Origin: an uncultured Actinomycetes bacterium
GTDB lineage: Bacteria > Actinomycetota > Acidimicrobiia > Acidimicrobiales > Acidimicrobilacustridaceae
Assembly: GCA_937927725.1 (NCBI GenBank)
Contig: CALBSE010000056.1
Location: 1 to 56,158, forward strand
Reading direction: 5' to 3'
Length of the DNA stretch: 56,158 bases
This document shows positions 25,402 through 34,499 of the stretch, piece after piece. Numbering within the stretch: the first letter of the stretch is position 1; every line of letters starts with the position of its first letter. Made by a program: the position numbers and the translations under genes. Under the pieces are notes generated by a model. It was not told the origin of the DNA. It ran no database searches and saw nothing but the letters and a program-made list of their open reading frames with translations.

Positions 25402-25955
25402 CCGATCCATGGGGCAACCCCCTTTCTTCCGACGACCAAGCTCCGGTCAACCCTCAGCCCGAGGACTACCCGCCGGACTTCACTCCGAATCCTGCGTGGC
25501 CCGGGGCGCAATCACCCGCCAACGCTGCCCCTCCGGCTTCGCAGACTCCGCCGTCACCGCTGCCCCCTCCGCCCGCAAGCGCCACACCCCCTCCCGCATG
25601 GCCCGGCTCTCCCGCCCCTCCACAGCCCGCCTGGCAGGGCCCAAAATTCTCGGGCATGGCCATCGCTTCGATGGTGTGCGGGATCCTTTCGATCACCTGT
25701 ACGGGCTTTCTTGGCATCGTTCTTGGGCCCACCGCCCTCGGCCTCGGCATTGCTAGTCGCAAGGCAATCACCGGCTCGAATGGCTGGAAGAAGGGCGAGG
25801 GCATGGCCACCGCCGGCATCGTCACGGGCGTGATCGGCATCATCTTGTCGATCGTCTACCTGATCTTTCTCATCAAAAACCCGAACTTCATTACCGACTT
25901 CGTGAACAACCTCACGACCACGACCACGACAGCCGGAAAACTGCAGGGCGCCTGA
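25398..25955 (+). CDS. DUF4190-type membrane protein with Pro-rich N-terminus
   Basis: 185 residues. The first 80 are disordered and Pro/Ala-rich. Two membrane helices follow (MAIASMVCGILSITCTGFLG and AGIVTGVIGIILSIVYLIF) with the GxxALxLGIASRKAI loop typical of DUF4190. A short Thr-rich tail ends the protein. The function is unknown; related proteins often accompany envelope genes. It is coupled to the MauE-like gene through an ATGA overlap. Confidence 0.75.
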   Translation: MTDPWGNPLSSDDQAPVNPQPEDYPPDFTPNPAWPGAQSPANAAPPASQTPPSPLPPPPASATPPPAWPGSPAPPQPAWQGPKFSGMAIASMVCGILSITCTGFLGIVLGPTALGLGIASRKAITGSNGWKKGEGMATAGIVTGVIGIILSIVYLIFLIKNPNFITDFVNNLTTTTTTAGKLQGA

Positions 25956-25963
25956 GTCGTAGA

Positions 25964-25982
25964 CTCAGCGTGTTTCGCTGAG
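25964..25982 (+). terminator. Hairpin between the DUF4190 gene and aconitase
   Basis: CTCAGCG-TGTTT-CGCTGAG with perfect 7-bp arms, 8 bp after the stop codon and 19 bp before the aconitase ATG. There is no clean T-run; it could end the upstream transcript or sit in the aconitase leader. Confidence 0.45.
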
Positions 25983-26001
25983 CATCGGAAAGGCTCCCCT
26001 C

Positions 26002-28278
26002 ATGGCTGTTGCTGCCAATACCCCCATCGAACTGATCACCGGCGTCTATGGCCGTCTGGCCGGAAACGTTGCTATCGGTCGCGAGCGCCTCGGGCGTCCG
26101 CTTACCTTCGCCGAGAAGGTGCTCATCAATCACCTGCGCGACCCGCGCAACCAAGAACTTGAACGAGGTCGTAGCTACGCCGATCTTGATCCCGATCGTG
26201 TCGCCATGCAGGACGCCACCGCCCAGATGGCACTGCTCCAGTTCATGACCGCGGGCCTTCCCGAAGCAGCAGTGCCGTCAACGGTTCACTGCGACCATCT
26301 CATTCAGGCCAAGAGCAACGCGCGCATCGACCTTGCAACCGCAAACGATGTCAACGCCGAGGTGTACGACTTCCTCGAGTCCGTGTCGGCCAAATATGGC
26401 ATCGGTTTCTGGAAGCCGGGTTCGGGCATCATCCATCAGGTCGTGCTTGAGCAGTACGCATTCCCCGGCGGAATGATGATCGGTACCGACAGCCACACGC
26501 CGAACGCCGGTGGTCTCGGCATGATCGCGATTGGTGTCGGTGGCGCCGACGCCGTCGACGTCATGACCGGCTACCCGTTCAACGTGCGCTGGCCAAAGCT
26601 CATCGGCGTGAAACTCACCGGCACGCTTGCTGGTTGGTCGGCACCGAAAGACATCATTCTTGAGGTCGCTCGCATCCTCACCGTGAAGGGTGGCACTGGC
26701 GCCATCGTCGAGTACTTCGGTCCAGGGGCTGAATCCATCTCGTGCACCGGCAAGGCCACCATCTGCAACATGGGTGCAGAAATCGGGGCAACAACATCGC
26801 TGTTCGCCTACGACCCGGCGATGTCTCGCTATCTCTCGTCAACCGGCCGAGCCGATGTTGCCGCAGCGGCCGACGCCGTTGCCGCCGATCTTCGTGCGGA
26901 CGACGAAGTACTCGCCGACCCCACTGCGTACTTCGACGAGGTCATCGAAATCGATCTTTCCTCGCTCAAGCCCCTCATCAACGGCCCGCATACGCCCGAC
27001 CGTGCCCGCAAGGTGAGCGAACTTGGCGCAGAAGCAAAGGCCGAAGGTTGGCCGATGGAAATTTCTTCGGCACTCATTGGTTCATGCACGAACTCTTCCT
27101 ACGAAGACATCAGTCGTGCGGCAGCCATTGCTCGATTCGCACACCAGAACGGACTCAGCACCAAGACTCCGCTTCTCGTTACGCCCGGTTCAGAGCAGGT
27201 GCGTGCCACCATCGAGCGCGACGGACTTCTTGCCGATCTCGAACAGATCGGTGCAACTGTTCTTGCCAACGCATGCGGTCCGTGCATCGGTCAGTGGTCA
27301 CGAAGTGATGTTGAAGAAGGAACCGACAACATCATCGTCACCTCCTACAACCGCAACTTCCCGAAGCGCAACGATGGTCTTGCTTCCACGCTCGCCTTCG
27401 TCACGTCGCCGGAAACAGTTGTGGCTATGGCGCTTGCCGGCCGTGTCGACTTCGACCCCACCACCGATTCACTCACCAACGCATCTGGCGAACAGGTCAC
27501 GATTCCTGTTCCTGCGGGAGTTGAACTTCCGCCAAAGGGTTTCACTGCTGGCGAAAATACGTTCATCGCTCCCCCCGCTGATTCATCGAAGGTTGTCGTC
27601 AAGGTGTCGCCCACCTCAGACCGCCTGCAACTTCTTGAACCGTTCGACGCGTGGGACGGCAACGACTTCCTCAACCTTCCAATCCTCATGAAGGCCAAAG
27701 GCAAGTGCACGACCGATCACATTTCCGCCGCTGGTCCCTGGCTGAAGTACCGCGGTCACCTCGAGAACATTTCAGGCAACATGTTCATCGGCGCGGTCAA
27801 CGCGTTCACCGATGAAGTTGGCCAAGGCAAGGATCAACTTGACGGCACGACCAAGTCCTTCCCTGACATCGGCAAGAGCTACCACGCTGCAGGCCAGGGA
27901 TGGATCGCCATCGGCGACGAGAACTACGGCGAAGGTTCATCGCGTGAACACGCAGCAATGGAACCGCGATTCCGCGGCGCCAAAGTTGTGCTCACTCGCT
28001 CCTTTGCTCGTATCCACGAAACGAACCTCAAGAAGCAGGGCGTTCTTCCGCTCGTCTTTGCTGATCCCAAGGTCTACGACCTCATCGAACAAGACGACCG
28101 CATCAACGTGCTCGGCCTCGCCGATCTCACTCCCGACGTTCCCGTCAAGTGTCAGATCGTGAAGCCCGATGGAACCACCATCGACTTCGAAGGCATTCAG
28201 ACAATGAATGACGAGCAGATCGGCTGGTTCAAGGCCGGCGGTGCGCTCAACATCATTCGTCAACGCCAAGGCGTCTGA
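26002..28278 (+). CDS. acn: Aconitate hydratase, mitochondrial-like type
   Basis: 758 residues, the length of eukaryotic mitochondrial aconitase and shorter than the roughly 900 of bacterial AcnA. The [4Fe-4S] ligands are Cys in IGSCTNSSYEDI and two Cys in NACGPCIGQW. Other signatures are GTDSHTPNAGGLGM and GDENYGEGSSREHAAMEPR in the swivel domain. It interconverts citrate and isocitrate in the TCA cycle. Citrate synthase lies 5 kb downstream on the same strand. The Shine-Dalgarno GGAAAGG lies upstream of the ATG. Confidence 0.95.
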   Translation: MAVAANTPIELITGVYGRLAGNVAIGRERLGRPLTFAEKVLINHLRDPRNQELERGRSYADLDPDRVAMQDATAQMALLQFMTAGLPEAAVPSTVHCDHLIQAKSNARIDLATANDVNAEVYDFLESVSAKYGIGFWKPGSGIIHQVVLEQYAFPGGMMIGTDSHTPNAGGLGMIAIGVGGADAVDVMTGYPFNVRWPKLIGVKLTGTLAGWSAPKDIILEVARILTVKGGTGAIVEYFGPGAESISCTGKATICNMGAEIGATTSLFAYDPAMSRYLSSTGRADVAAAADAVAADLRADDEVLADPTAYFDEVIEIDLSSLKPLINGPHTPDRARKVSELGAEAKAEGWPMEISSALIGSCTNSSYEDISRAAAIARFAHQNGLSTKTPLLVTPGSEQVRATIERDGLLADLEQIGATVLANACGPCIGQWSRSDVEEGTDNIIVTSYNRNFPKRNDGLASTLAFVTSPETVVAMALAGRVDFDPTTDSLTNASGEQVTIPVPAGVELPPKGFTAGENTFIAPPADSSKVVVKVSPTSDRLQLLEPFDAWDGNDFLNLPILMKAKGKCTTDHISAAGPWLKYRGHLENISGNMFIGAVNAFTDEVGQGKDQLDGTTKSFPDIGKSYHAAGQGWIAIGDENYGEGSSREHAAMEPRFRGAKVVLTRSFARIHETNLKKQGVLPLVFADPKVYDLIEQDDRINVLGLADLTPDVPVKCQIVKPDGTTIDFEGIQTMNDEQIGWFKAGGALNIIRQRQGV

Positions 28279-28289
28279 ACGTCACTACG

Positions 28290-28317
28290 CTGACCCCTTG
28301 AACGACCGGGGGGTCAG
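28290..28317 (+). terminator. Hairpin after aconitase that covers the next ribosome-binding site
   Basis: CTGACCCC and GGGGTCAG pair perfectly over 8 bp with a 12-nt loop. The right arm includes part of the G6 run just before the ATG at 28319. It can act as the aconitase terminator or hide the ribosome-binding site of the next gene. Confidence 0.5.
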
Positions 28318-28318
28318 C

Positions 28319-29620
28319 ATGGACAGCACCACATCGCCTAGCGCTTTCGTGCGCACGACGCTCACTGCGGCGCTGCTTGGCGCGGCAATCATTCACTTCG
28401 CGATGGTGCCCCAGCACATGAGCGAGTGGGCTCCCGAAGGCATCGCGTTCATCGTGAGCGGTTGGGTGCAGGTTGCGCTGGCAATCGGTGTCGCACTGCG
28501 TCCGAAGCGGTGGATGCTCGCAGTAACGATTGCTGCATCAGCGATCTTCATCGGCGCTTGGGCGATCACTCGTCTTTGGGGCGCTCCGTTTGGCCCCAAC
28601 TCTGGTGTGACGCAACCGAGCTCGTATGTCGACATCGCTTGCGTCATTTTGGAATCAGCCGCAGTCGTTCTTGCCCTTGCGGCTGTGTGGCGGCCGAAAC
28701 TTGCTGCCAATTGGCGAACGGAAGGTCTTGTCTTTGCCTCGATCATTCCCGTCGCCGTTCTCGTACTTGCAACGACAGCGGTTGCGTCCCCAAGTGCCTC
28801 TCATCATGTGCACGGTGGCAACCCATGCCCGAAGGGACAGAAACCCAACCCTGCGCTCGTCGCCTCTGATGGTCACGTGCACGACACTTCGGCCTGCGTT
28901 CCCGACATCGACGACAAGGGACTCGCGCTTCTCACCAACGGACACCACCACGCGATTCGAAACGATCCACTCGACCCTGCAACACAGGCCGAACTTGACC
29001 GCCAACTCGCGATTACCCGCGAGGTAGCAGCACAGTTCCCGACTCTCGCCGATGCAGCAGCCGCCGGCTATCGCCGCGCTGGCGGTTACTCCCCTGGACT
29101 TGGTGTGCATTACACCCACAGCGGAATTGCTGAGCTAAATCCTGCTGGAACGATGACCGACGAAACACTTCGACATCCGCAGTCACTTATCTACGCGGGG
29201 ACTGAACCCAATTCCCCGATTGCTGGGTTCATGTACTACTCAATGTCGAAAATCGAACCGACAGGATTCCCAGGCACAAACGATACGTGGCACTACCACT
29301 CAAATGTCTGCGTGAAGTATTCCTCAGCAGGAATTGATGCTCCGTTTGGTGCTGATCGCAGCGACGTGACACAAGAAATGTGCTCCGCCGTAGGCGGCTT
29401 CATGCTCAACACCACGCAGTGGATGGTGCACGTTTGGTCGGTGCCCGGTTGGGAAAATGATGCCGGCGGAGTGTTCGCAGAAGTAAACCCCAAACTTGGT
29501 TGCTCCGACGGCACCTACTACCGGGTCAGCGATGAAGAACTCGTCTCGATGCCGATCAACATCTGTCAGTCGGGAGCACCCGGCGATCCAACGAGCGCCG
29601 AGTACAACCAGAAGAAGTAA
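28319..29620 (+). CDS. Unknown His-rich protein with N-terminal membrane domain
   Basis: 433 residues. The first 150 hold about five membrane helices (for example LTAALLGAAIIHFAMV and LVFASIIPVAVLVLATTAV). A His-rich extracytoplasmic segment follows (SHHVHGGNPCPKG, DGHVHD, NGHHHAIRND). The C-terminal 230 residues are a soluble domain with a run of His/Trp motifs (GVHYTHSGI, DTWHYHSNVCVKY, TTQWMVHVWSVPGWEN) and paired Cys. I do not recognise a family. The pattern suggests metal or heme binding on the outer side of the membrane. The frame is open 37 codons further up, but ATG 28319 follows a G6 tract. Its stop is convergent with the BKACE gene, 3 bp apart. Confidence 0.7.
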   Translation: MDSTTSPSAFVRTTLTAALLGAAIIHFAMVPQHMSEWAPEGIAFIVSGWVQVALAIGVALRPKRWMLAVTIAASAIFIGAWAITRLWGAPFGPNSGVTQPSSYVDIACVILESAAVVLALAAVWRPKLAANWRTEGLVFASIIPVAVLVLATTAVASPSASHHVHGGNPCPKGQKPNPALVASDGHVHDTSACVPDIDDKGLALLTNGHHHAIRNDPLDPATQAELDRQLAITREVAAQFPTLADAAAAGYRRAGGYSPGLGVHYTHSGIAELNPAGTMTDETLRHPQSLIYAGTEPNSPIAGFMYYSMSKIEPTGFPGTNDTWHYHSNVCVKYSSAGIDAPFGADRSDVTQEMCSAVGGFMLNTTQWMVHVWSVPGWENDAGGVFAEVNPKLGCSDGTYYRVSDEELVSMPINICQSGAPGDPTSAEYNQKK

Positions 29621-29623
29621 TTC

Positions 29624-30499
29624 TTACGCGCGCGGCAGTCCGAGTATTTCGGCTGCCTCATCGCATGTTGCAACGGCAACGCCCATTCGTTCGCATACTT
29701 CCGCGGCGTTGCGAGTGAGTTCAGCGTTAGTTGGTTGACGATCACCGCCGTAGAACTCGAGCCCAACATGAAGATGGCCGCCGCGTTCGATTGCATATTC
29801 GGCCAGTCCGCTTTCAACCGGATCACCGCCGACAACAGAGAGTGCCCACGGAACGGGACAATCGTCGAGCATTTCGAGATATGCATCGAGCGCAAGCTTT
29901 GTCGGTGGCAAGCCGAACGGTGCACCGAGATATCCGCGTTCGGTCGACAAGTAGAACTTGATCATTGATCCCGCTGGAAGTTTTCCGGCCTTCCAATACA
30001 GCATCGTCGTGCGCAAAAATGCAGGTTCATAAATCGCAAGACTTGGTCCCACGCGATCAGCAGCGGCCTGATCAAGTTGCACGCGAATCGAGTCGTAACT
30101 GTTCGAGTAGACGATGCCGGCAGTTGGAAGTCCATCGGCGTCAACACCGCCGAGGTTCGTGGAACCTGGATCACACAAACTCACTTTCATGAGTCCGGTC
30201 TCCGCGAGCAGATGTAGATGTTCAAAATTCAAACCGTTGGGTCCGTAATTCGCGGTGGGATACAACAGCGCATCGGGCCGTTCAGCGAATACCGGCATCC
30301 AACCAGCGAGGTAATCATCGGCGACCGCTTGCGGATTGCCGAAGACCGAGCCGTGGTTATGAATAATTGATGCGCCTGCGGCCAATGTCTCAAGTGTGTC
30401 GGCAGCAAGTTCTTCGTGAGATCGAGGAACGTTCGGATTGTGTTCCTTCGTTCGATTGCCGTTGATCGCTGCTTCGATGATGACTGGTCCCCGGTTCAT
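29624..30499 (-). CDS. BKACE family protein (beta-keto acid cleavage enzyme, Kce-like)
   Basis: 291 residues, a TIM barrel of the DUF849/Kce type. Markers are the opening PVIIEAAINGNRT, the metal-binding IIHNHG in place of the common HxH strand, YEPAFLRTT, and the end motif GGHLHVGLEFYG. Family members use zinc to split a beta-keto acid with acetyl-CoA into acetoacetate and a new CoA ester. The substrate varies widely and cannot be read here. The ATG at 30499 lies 8 nt after a TACTGT box on the reverse strand, which supports a leaderless start over the longer frame. It is divergent from a LysR regulator that may control it. Confidence 0.85.
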   Translation of the reverse strand: MNRGPVIIEAAINGNRTKEHNPNVPRSHEELAADTLETLAAGASIIHNHGSVFGNPQAVADDYLAGWMPVFAERPDALLYPTANYGPNGLNFEHLHLLAETGLMKVSLCDPGSTNLGGVDADGLPTAGIVYSNSYDSIRVQLDQAAADRVGPSLAIYEPAFLRTTMLYWKAGKLPAGSMIKFYLSTERGYLGAPFGLPPTKLALDAYLEMLDDCPVPWALSVVGGDPVESGLAEYAIERGGHLHVGLEFYGGDRQPTNAELTRNAAEVCERMGVAVATCDEAAEILGLPRA

Positions 30500-30507
30500 G
30501 GCCGCGA

Positions 30508-30513
30508 ACAGTA
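30508..30513 (-). promoter_or_regulatory. Candidate -10 box (TACTGT) for the BKACE gene
   Basis: The reverse-strand TACTGT ends 8 nt before the ATG. The -35 area would fall inside the inverted repeat at 30526-30554. Confidence 0.4.
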
Positions 30514-30525
30514 GGCCGAAAACGA

Positions 30526-30554
30526 CCGAAGCCGACCCTTTGGGCCGGCTTCGG
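30526..30554. promoter_or_regulatory. Long inverted repeat in the BKACE promoter region
   Basis: CCGAAGCCG and CGGCTTCGG form perfect 9-bp arms, with an inner CCC/GGG pair and a TTT centre. It lies upstream of the proposed -10 box, so it is more likely an operator than an attenuator. The 210-bp gap to the LysR gene also has TGGC-N7-GCCA at 30684-30698, next to the LysR start. Confidence 0.45.
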
Positions 30555-30710
30555 AGCGGAGGTGGAAACCGGGGGGACAGTCTCAACACCTTCTACGAAC
30601 TCTGCAGAGGGGGATCCGCTTGACGAGTTCGACGCTTGCTGAGATGAGTATGCCGAACGGGCACCCATCGGTCCAACTGTTTGTGGCGATCTGTGCCATC
30701 ATTATTTGTG

Positions 30711-31643
30711 ATGGATCTCCGCCAGCTCTCTACCCTCCTCGCCGTCGTCGATAACGGCGGATTTACGGCGGCCTCGCGGTCACTCCACACCGTGCAGTCC
30801 AATGTTTCCGCCCATATCTCCCGGCTCGAGAAGGAACTCGGGGCGACTCTCATCGACAGATCCACCGGGCTCCCTACTGCTGAAGGCCGGGTCGTTGTCG
30901 AGCGGGCTCGGCGCATTCAAACCGAACTTTCTGCCCTTACTGCCGACGTTCATTCCGTCCGATCTGAAGTCAGTGGCACCACCCGCATCGGCATGATCGG
31001 AACCACCGCGCGGTGGCTGGCTCCTGCGTTGATCGACGTGATGTCGACCCAGCACCCACTCGTTCGAGTCGAAGTCCACGACGCCACCACCGCATCGCTC
31101 CTGCTCAAGCTCGATTCAGGGGCGATCGACCTCGCCGTTCTCACCACCCCAACGAACGACCCCGAGGTGGTGACCTCCGCGTTGTTCACCGAGGACCGCA
31201 TCTTGGCCACGCCGGCAGGACATTCCCTCTTCGGCAAAGACCGCGTCACCCTGGCCGATCTTGATGGCATTGCGCTCATCGTCGAACCCCCAGGCCGACC
31301 CTTTCGAGAGCAACTCGACGCCCTGTTTGCCGAACGCGATTACACGCTGGCGGTCAAGGCCGAAGTCGACGGGACCCGCCTTATGGCCTCACTGGCCTTC
31401 GAAGGATTCGGGGCAGCGATCCTTCCCGCCAGTGCCGTCTCTGCCCGATCCGACCTTGGATGGCATACCGCTCCGGTCGAGGGGTTGCCCGGCCGCGCAG
31501 TCGGGCTCGCGACCCGTCGGCAGGCGTTACTCTCGGCACCAGCACGAGCACTTGCCGATGTCCTCCGAGATGTCGTGAGTTCCCGTGGTGAACACCAGCC
31601 TGGCATTCACCCCGCTTCACCTCAGCGCCCTTCCCCCGATTGA
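30711..31643 (+). CDS. LysR-family transcriptional regulator
   Basis: 310 residues. The LysR winged HTH at residues 2-60 reads DLRQLSTLLAVVDNGGFTAASRSLHTVQSNVSAHISRLE in two helices, followed by a periplasmic-binding-like co-inducer domain (TTRIGMIGTTARWLAPALI onward). ATG 30711 is the canonical LysR start (MDLRQL); the ten codons upstream are not LysR-like. The TGA overlaps the start of the carboxyltransferase gene (TGATG), so the two are coupled. It is divergent from the BKACE gene, the usual arrangement for a LysR target. Confidence 0.92.
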   Translation: MDLRQLSTLLAVVDNGGFTAASRSLHTVQSNVSAHISRLEKELGATLIDRSTGLPTAEGRVVVERARRIQTELSALTADVHSVRSEVSGTTRIGMIGTTARWLAPALIDVMSTQHPLVRVEVHDATTASLLLKLDSGAIDLAVLTTPTNDPEVVTSALFTEDRILATPAGHSLFGKDRVTLADLDGIALIVEPPGRPFREQLDALFAERDYTLAVKAEVDGTRLMASLAFEGFGAAILPASAVSARSDLGWHTAPVEGLPGRAVGLATRRQALLSAPARALADVLRDVVSSRGEHQPGIHPASPQRPSPD

Positions 31644-33061
31644 TGACACCTCCCTCCGCCTCCAACTCCAACGGCGGAAGATTCGCGTCCAACACCAGGC
31701 GCGCGGTGCAACTTCGGGCAAAGGTTCCCGGCGTCGTTCACGCCGATATCGACATTCTCGACACCATGAGTGGTCCTCGGCGTGTCGTACGCGTTCGTAT
31801 TGGTGGCACCGGTGAAGACGGCAAAGGCGGCGCACTATCGCCTCGTGATGGCGAAAGCATTGCCAACGCCGCGCACGTCGCACTTGCCGAACGACTTCCC
31901 GTTGTCGTTGAACTTTCGTCCACCGGCGCTGACATCAGCGAAGGCCTCGCCGCTCTCCATGGTTGGGGCCAGGCCGCCAAGGCACTCAGCTCATGTTCAG
32001 GGATTGTTCCAACGGTGATGGCTGTTTCGGGTCCTGCTGTTTCCGGCCCCGCACTTCTTCTTGGGCTTGCCGATCACGTCGTCATGACCGAAGACGCCTA
32101 CGCGTTCGTGAGCGGTCCACACATGGTTCGTGAGTTCACTGGTGTTCCCATCGACAAAATGGATCTCGGCGGGGCCGGTTCGCACAGTCGCAACACTGGT
32201 GTTGCATCTGCGGTCGTCGCCGACGCCGATGCCGCAATGGAGTGGGTCACCAACCTCTTCGATTACCTTCCCGGCCACAACGACGAACTTCCGCCGCGCC
32301 TTTCAAGCAATGATCCGATCGATCGACTCACGCCCGAAGCGGGCGCGGTCATTCCTGCAACCCCAACCGGCTCCTACGACATCCGCACGGTGATTCGAGC
32401 GATTGCCGACGACGGCGAACTGTTTGAACTTCGTGCATCATGGGCCGCCAATCTCGTCACTGCCTTCGCTTCGATCGCAGGTCGCCCAGTGGGGTTCGTT
32501 GCAAACCAGCCGTGCGCACTCGCCGGAACGCTCGATATTCCCGCTTCGCAAAAGGGCGCCCGTTTCGTCGCGTTCTGCGACGCTTTCAACATTCCGCTCA
32601 TCACGTTGGTCGATACGCCTGGCTTTTACCCGGGCAAAGATCTCGAATGGCGCGGCATGATCCGTCATGGCGCGCAAATGGCATTCGCCTACGCCCGCGC
32701 CACCGTGCCCCGCGTCAACGTCACGCTTCGCAAGAGTTATGGCGGTGCCTATATCGTCATGGACTCCAAGCGAATGGGGAACGATCTCGCACTGGCATGG
32801 CCATCGGCCGAAATCGCCGTCATGGGCGCCAAAGGAGCGGTGGAAATCCTCAACCGAGGCATCGCCGACGAGGACCGCAAGGCCCTTGAGGATGCCTATG
32901 AGGAACGCCTCCTCAACCCTTACATCGCGGCCGACCGTGGCTTCATCGACGCCGTGATTGATCCCGCCGAGACCCGGGCCGAGGTTGCCGCTGCCCTCAT
33001 TGCACTTGAGGACAAGCGTGAGCGGATCCAACCCCGCTCACACGACAACACCCCGCTCTAA
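31643..33061 (+). CDS. Acyl-CoA carboxylase carboxyltransferase (beta) subunit
   Basis: 472 residues with the two crotonase-like halves of an AccD/PccB-type carboxyltransferase. The N half has VSGPAVSGPALLLGLADHVVM and the family motif GGAGSHSRNTGVAS. The C half has VGFVANQP, LITLVDTPGFYPG and LRKSYGGAYIVMDSKRMG. It moves CO2 from biotin to acetyl- or propionyl-CoA. The N-terminus is shorter than the usual 510-530 residues, lacking most of the region before the first crotonase core. No biotin carboxylase or carrier gene is adjacent. ATG 31643 shares a base with the LysR stop, so expression depends on the regulator's mRNA. Confidence 0.88.
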   Translation: MTPPSASNSNGGRFASNTRRAVQLRAKVPGVVHADIDILDTMSGPRRVVRVRIGGTGEDGKGGALSPRDGESIANAAHVALAERLPVVVELSSTGADISEGLAALHGWGQAAKALSSCSGIVPTVMAVSGPAVSGPALLLGLADHVVMTEDAYAFVSGPHMVREFTGVPIDKMDLGGAGSHSRNTGVASAVVADADAAMEWVTNLFDYLPGHNDELPPRLSSNDPIDRLTPEAGAVIPATPTGSYDIRTVIRAIADDGELFELRASWAANLVTAFASIAGRPVGFVANQPCALAGTLDIPASQKGARFVAFCDAFNIPLITLVDTPGFYPGKDLEWRGMIRHGAQMAFAYARATVPRVNVTLRKSYGGAYIVMDSKRMGNDLALAWPSAEIAVMGAKGAVEILNRGIADEDRKALEDAYEERLLNPYIAADRGFIDAVIDPAETRAEVAAALIALEDKRERIQPRSHDNTPL

Positions 33062-33069
33062 CCGCAGGC

Positions 33070-33094
33070 GTCGATGCCCCCGTCGGGCATCGAC
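33070..33094 (+). terminator. Rho-independent-type terminator after the carboxyltransferase gene
   Basis: GTCGATGCCC-CCGTC-GGGCATCGAC with perfect 10-bp arms, followed by AGTTGTTT, 9 bp after the stop codon. Confidence 0.8.
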
Positions 33095-33200
33095 AGTTGT
33101 TTACGAATCGTTCACACCCGACCGAACGAAGGGCTCGCCCGGGCCACTAGGCTGCGACTGCAGGGGATCCCAAAGACAACGAAGTACAGGAGTTTGACGA

Positions 33201-34469
33201 GTGGCCGAGAGTGTGACCATCACCGATAACCGCACCGGAGAATCGGTCGAAGTTCCGATCGTCAACGGTGGCGTCGATTCCGCGGCGTGGTCGAAGCTCA
33301 TGCCCGGCACCTGGTTCTACGACCCCTCCTTCTCCACTACTGCAGCAGCCGAGAGTTCCATCACCGAACTCGATGGTGGCGCAGGCATCCTTCGTTATCG
33401 CGGTTACCCCATCGAGCAACTGGCCGAGCAGTCCACCTACCTCGAAGTTGCCTACCTGCTTCTCAACGGCGAACTCCCGACCGAAACGCAGATGGCCGAG
33501 TGGACTCACGAGATCACGTACCACACGTTCATTCACGAAAACGTGCGCAAGCGCTTCATGGAGGGTTTCCACCACGACGCGCACCCCATGGGCATTCTCG
33601 TTTCAACCCTCGCTGCGCTTTCCACCTTCTACCCCGACGCAAAAGACATTTTCGATCTTGAAAGTCGTCAGAAGCAGATCATTCGCCTAATCGCGAAGAT
33701 GCCGACCATCGCCGCTGGTGCACATCGTCACAGCGTGGGCATGCCGTTTGTCTACCCAGACAACAGCCTTGATTTCACCTCAAACTTCCTTTCGATGATG
33801 TGGCGAGTCGCTGAACCCAACTACGAACCCAATCCGGTTCTGGCCAAGGCACTCGACGTGCTCTTCATCCTCCATGCCGATCACGAGCAGAACTGCTCCA
33901 CCACCGCCATGCGCGTTGTGGGCTCGTCACACGCCGATCCGTACTCATCGGCTGCTGCGGCCGCTGCTGCGCTGTATGGCCCTCGCCATGGTGGCGCCAA
34001 CGAGGCCGTCCTTCGCATGCTCAATACCATCGGCACGATCGACAACGTCGACGCGTATGTGAAAGACGTTCGTGAAGGCAAGATGGTTCTGCAGGGCTTC
34101 GGGCACCGCGTGTACAAGAACTACGACCCACGGGCCAAGATCATCAAGAAGATCGCGTATGAGGTCTTCGAGGTCACAGGCAAGAACGAACTTCTCGACA
34201 TCGCCCTCAAGCTTGAAGAAACCGCTCTGGCCGATGATTACTTCGTGAGCCGCAAGCTCTACCCGAACGTCGACTTCTACTCAGGCCTCATCTACCAGGC
34301 CATGGGCTTCCCGATCGAGATGTACACCGTGCTCTTCGCCATTCCGCGTATGGCTGGTTGGCTTGCGCACTGGAGCGAAATGCTCGATCAGAACTCGCGC
34401 ATCGCTCGCCCGCGTCAGCTCTACACGGGTTCCGGCGTTCGCGACTACGTCCCGATCTTCGAACGCTGA
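33201..34469 (+). CDS. gltA: Citrate synthase (type II/hexameric-like)
   Basis: 422 residues. The catalytic residues are present: His in ILHADHEQNCST, His in QGFGHRVYKNYDPRA and Asp in LYPNVDFYSG. The N-terminal beta-rich extension (VTITDNRTGESVEVPIVNG) is typical of the GltA type. It condenses acetyl-CoA and oxaloacetate, opening the TCA cycle. The GTG start at 33201 follows AGGAG with 8-nt spacing. The 139-bp gap upstream holds the terminator of the previous gene and a TAGGCT box at 33148-33153 that may be its promoter. Confidence 0.97.
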   Translation: MAESVTITDNRTGESVEVPIVNGGVDSAAWSKLMPGTWFYDPSFSTTAAAESSITELDGGAGILRYRGYPIEQLAEQSTYLEVAYLLLNGELPTETQMAEWTHEITYHTFIHENVRKRFMEGFHHDAHPMGILVSTLAALSTFYPDAKDIFDLESRQKQIIRLIAKMPTIAAGAHRHSVGMPFVYPDNSLDFTSNFLSMMWRVAEPNYEPNPVLAKALDVLFILHADHEQNCSTTAMRVVGSSHADPYSSAAAAAAALYGPRHGGANEAVLRMLNTIGTIDNVDAYVKDVREGKMVLQGFGHRVYKNYDPRAKIIKKIAYEVFEVTGKNELLDIALKLEETALADDYFVSRKLYPNVDFYSGLIYQAMGFPIEMYTVLFAIPRMAGWLAHWSEMLDQNSRIARPRQLYTGSGVRDYVPIFER

Positions 34470-34478
34470 TCAACAACT

Positions 34479-34499
34479 CCTGATCAAACCTCGATCAGG
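34479..34499. terminator. Inverted repeat between convergent gltA and quinone oxidoreductase
   Basis: CCTGATC-AAACCTC-GATCAGG with perfect 7-bp arms, spanning the stop codon of the reverse-strand gene and starting 9 bp after the gltA stop. Confidence 0.4.
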
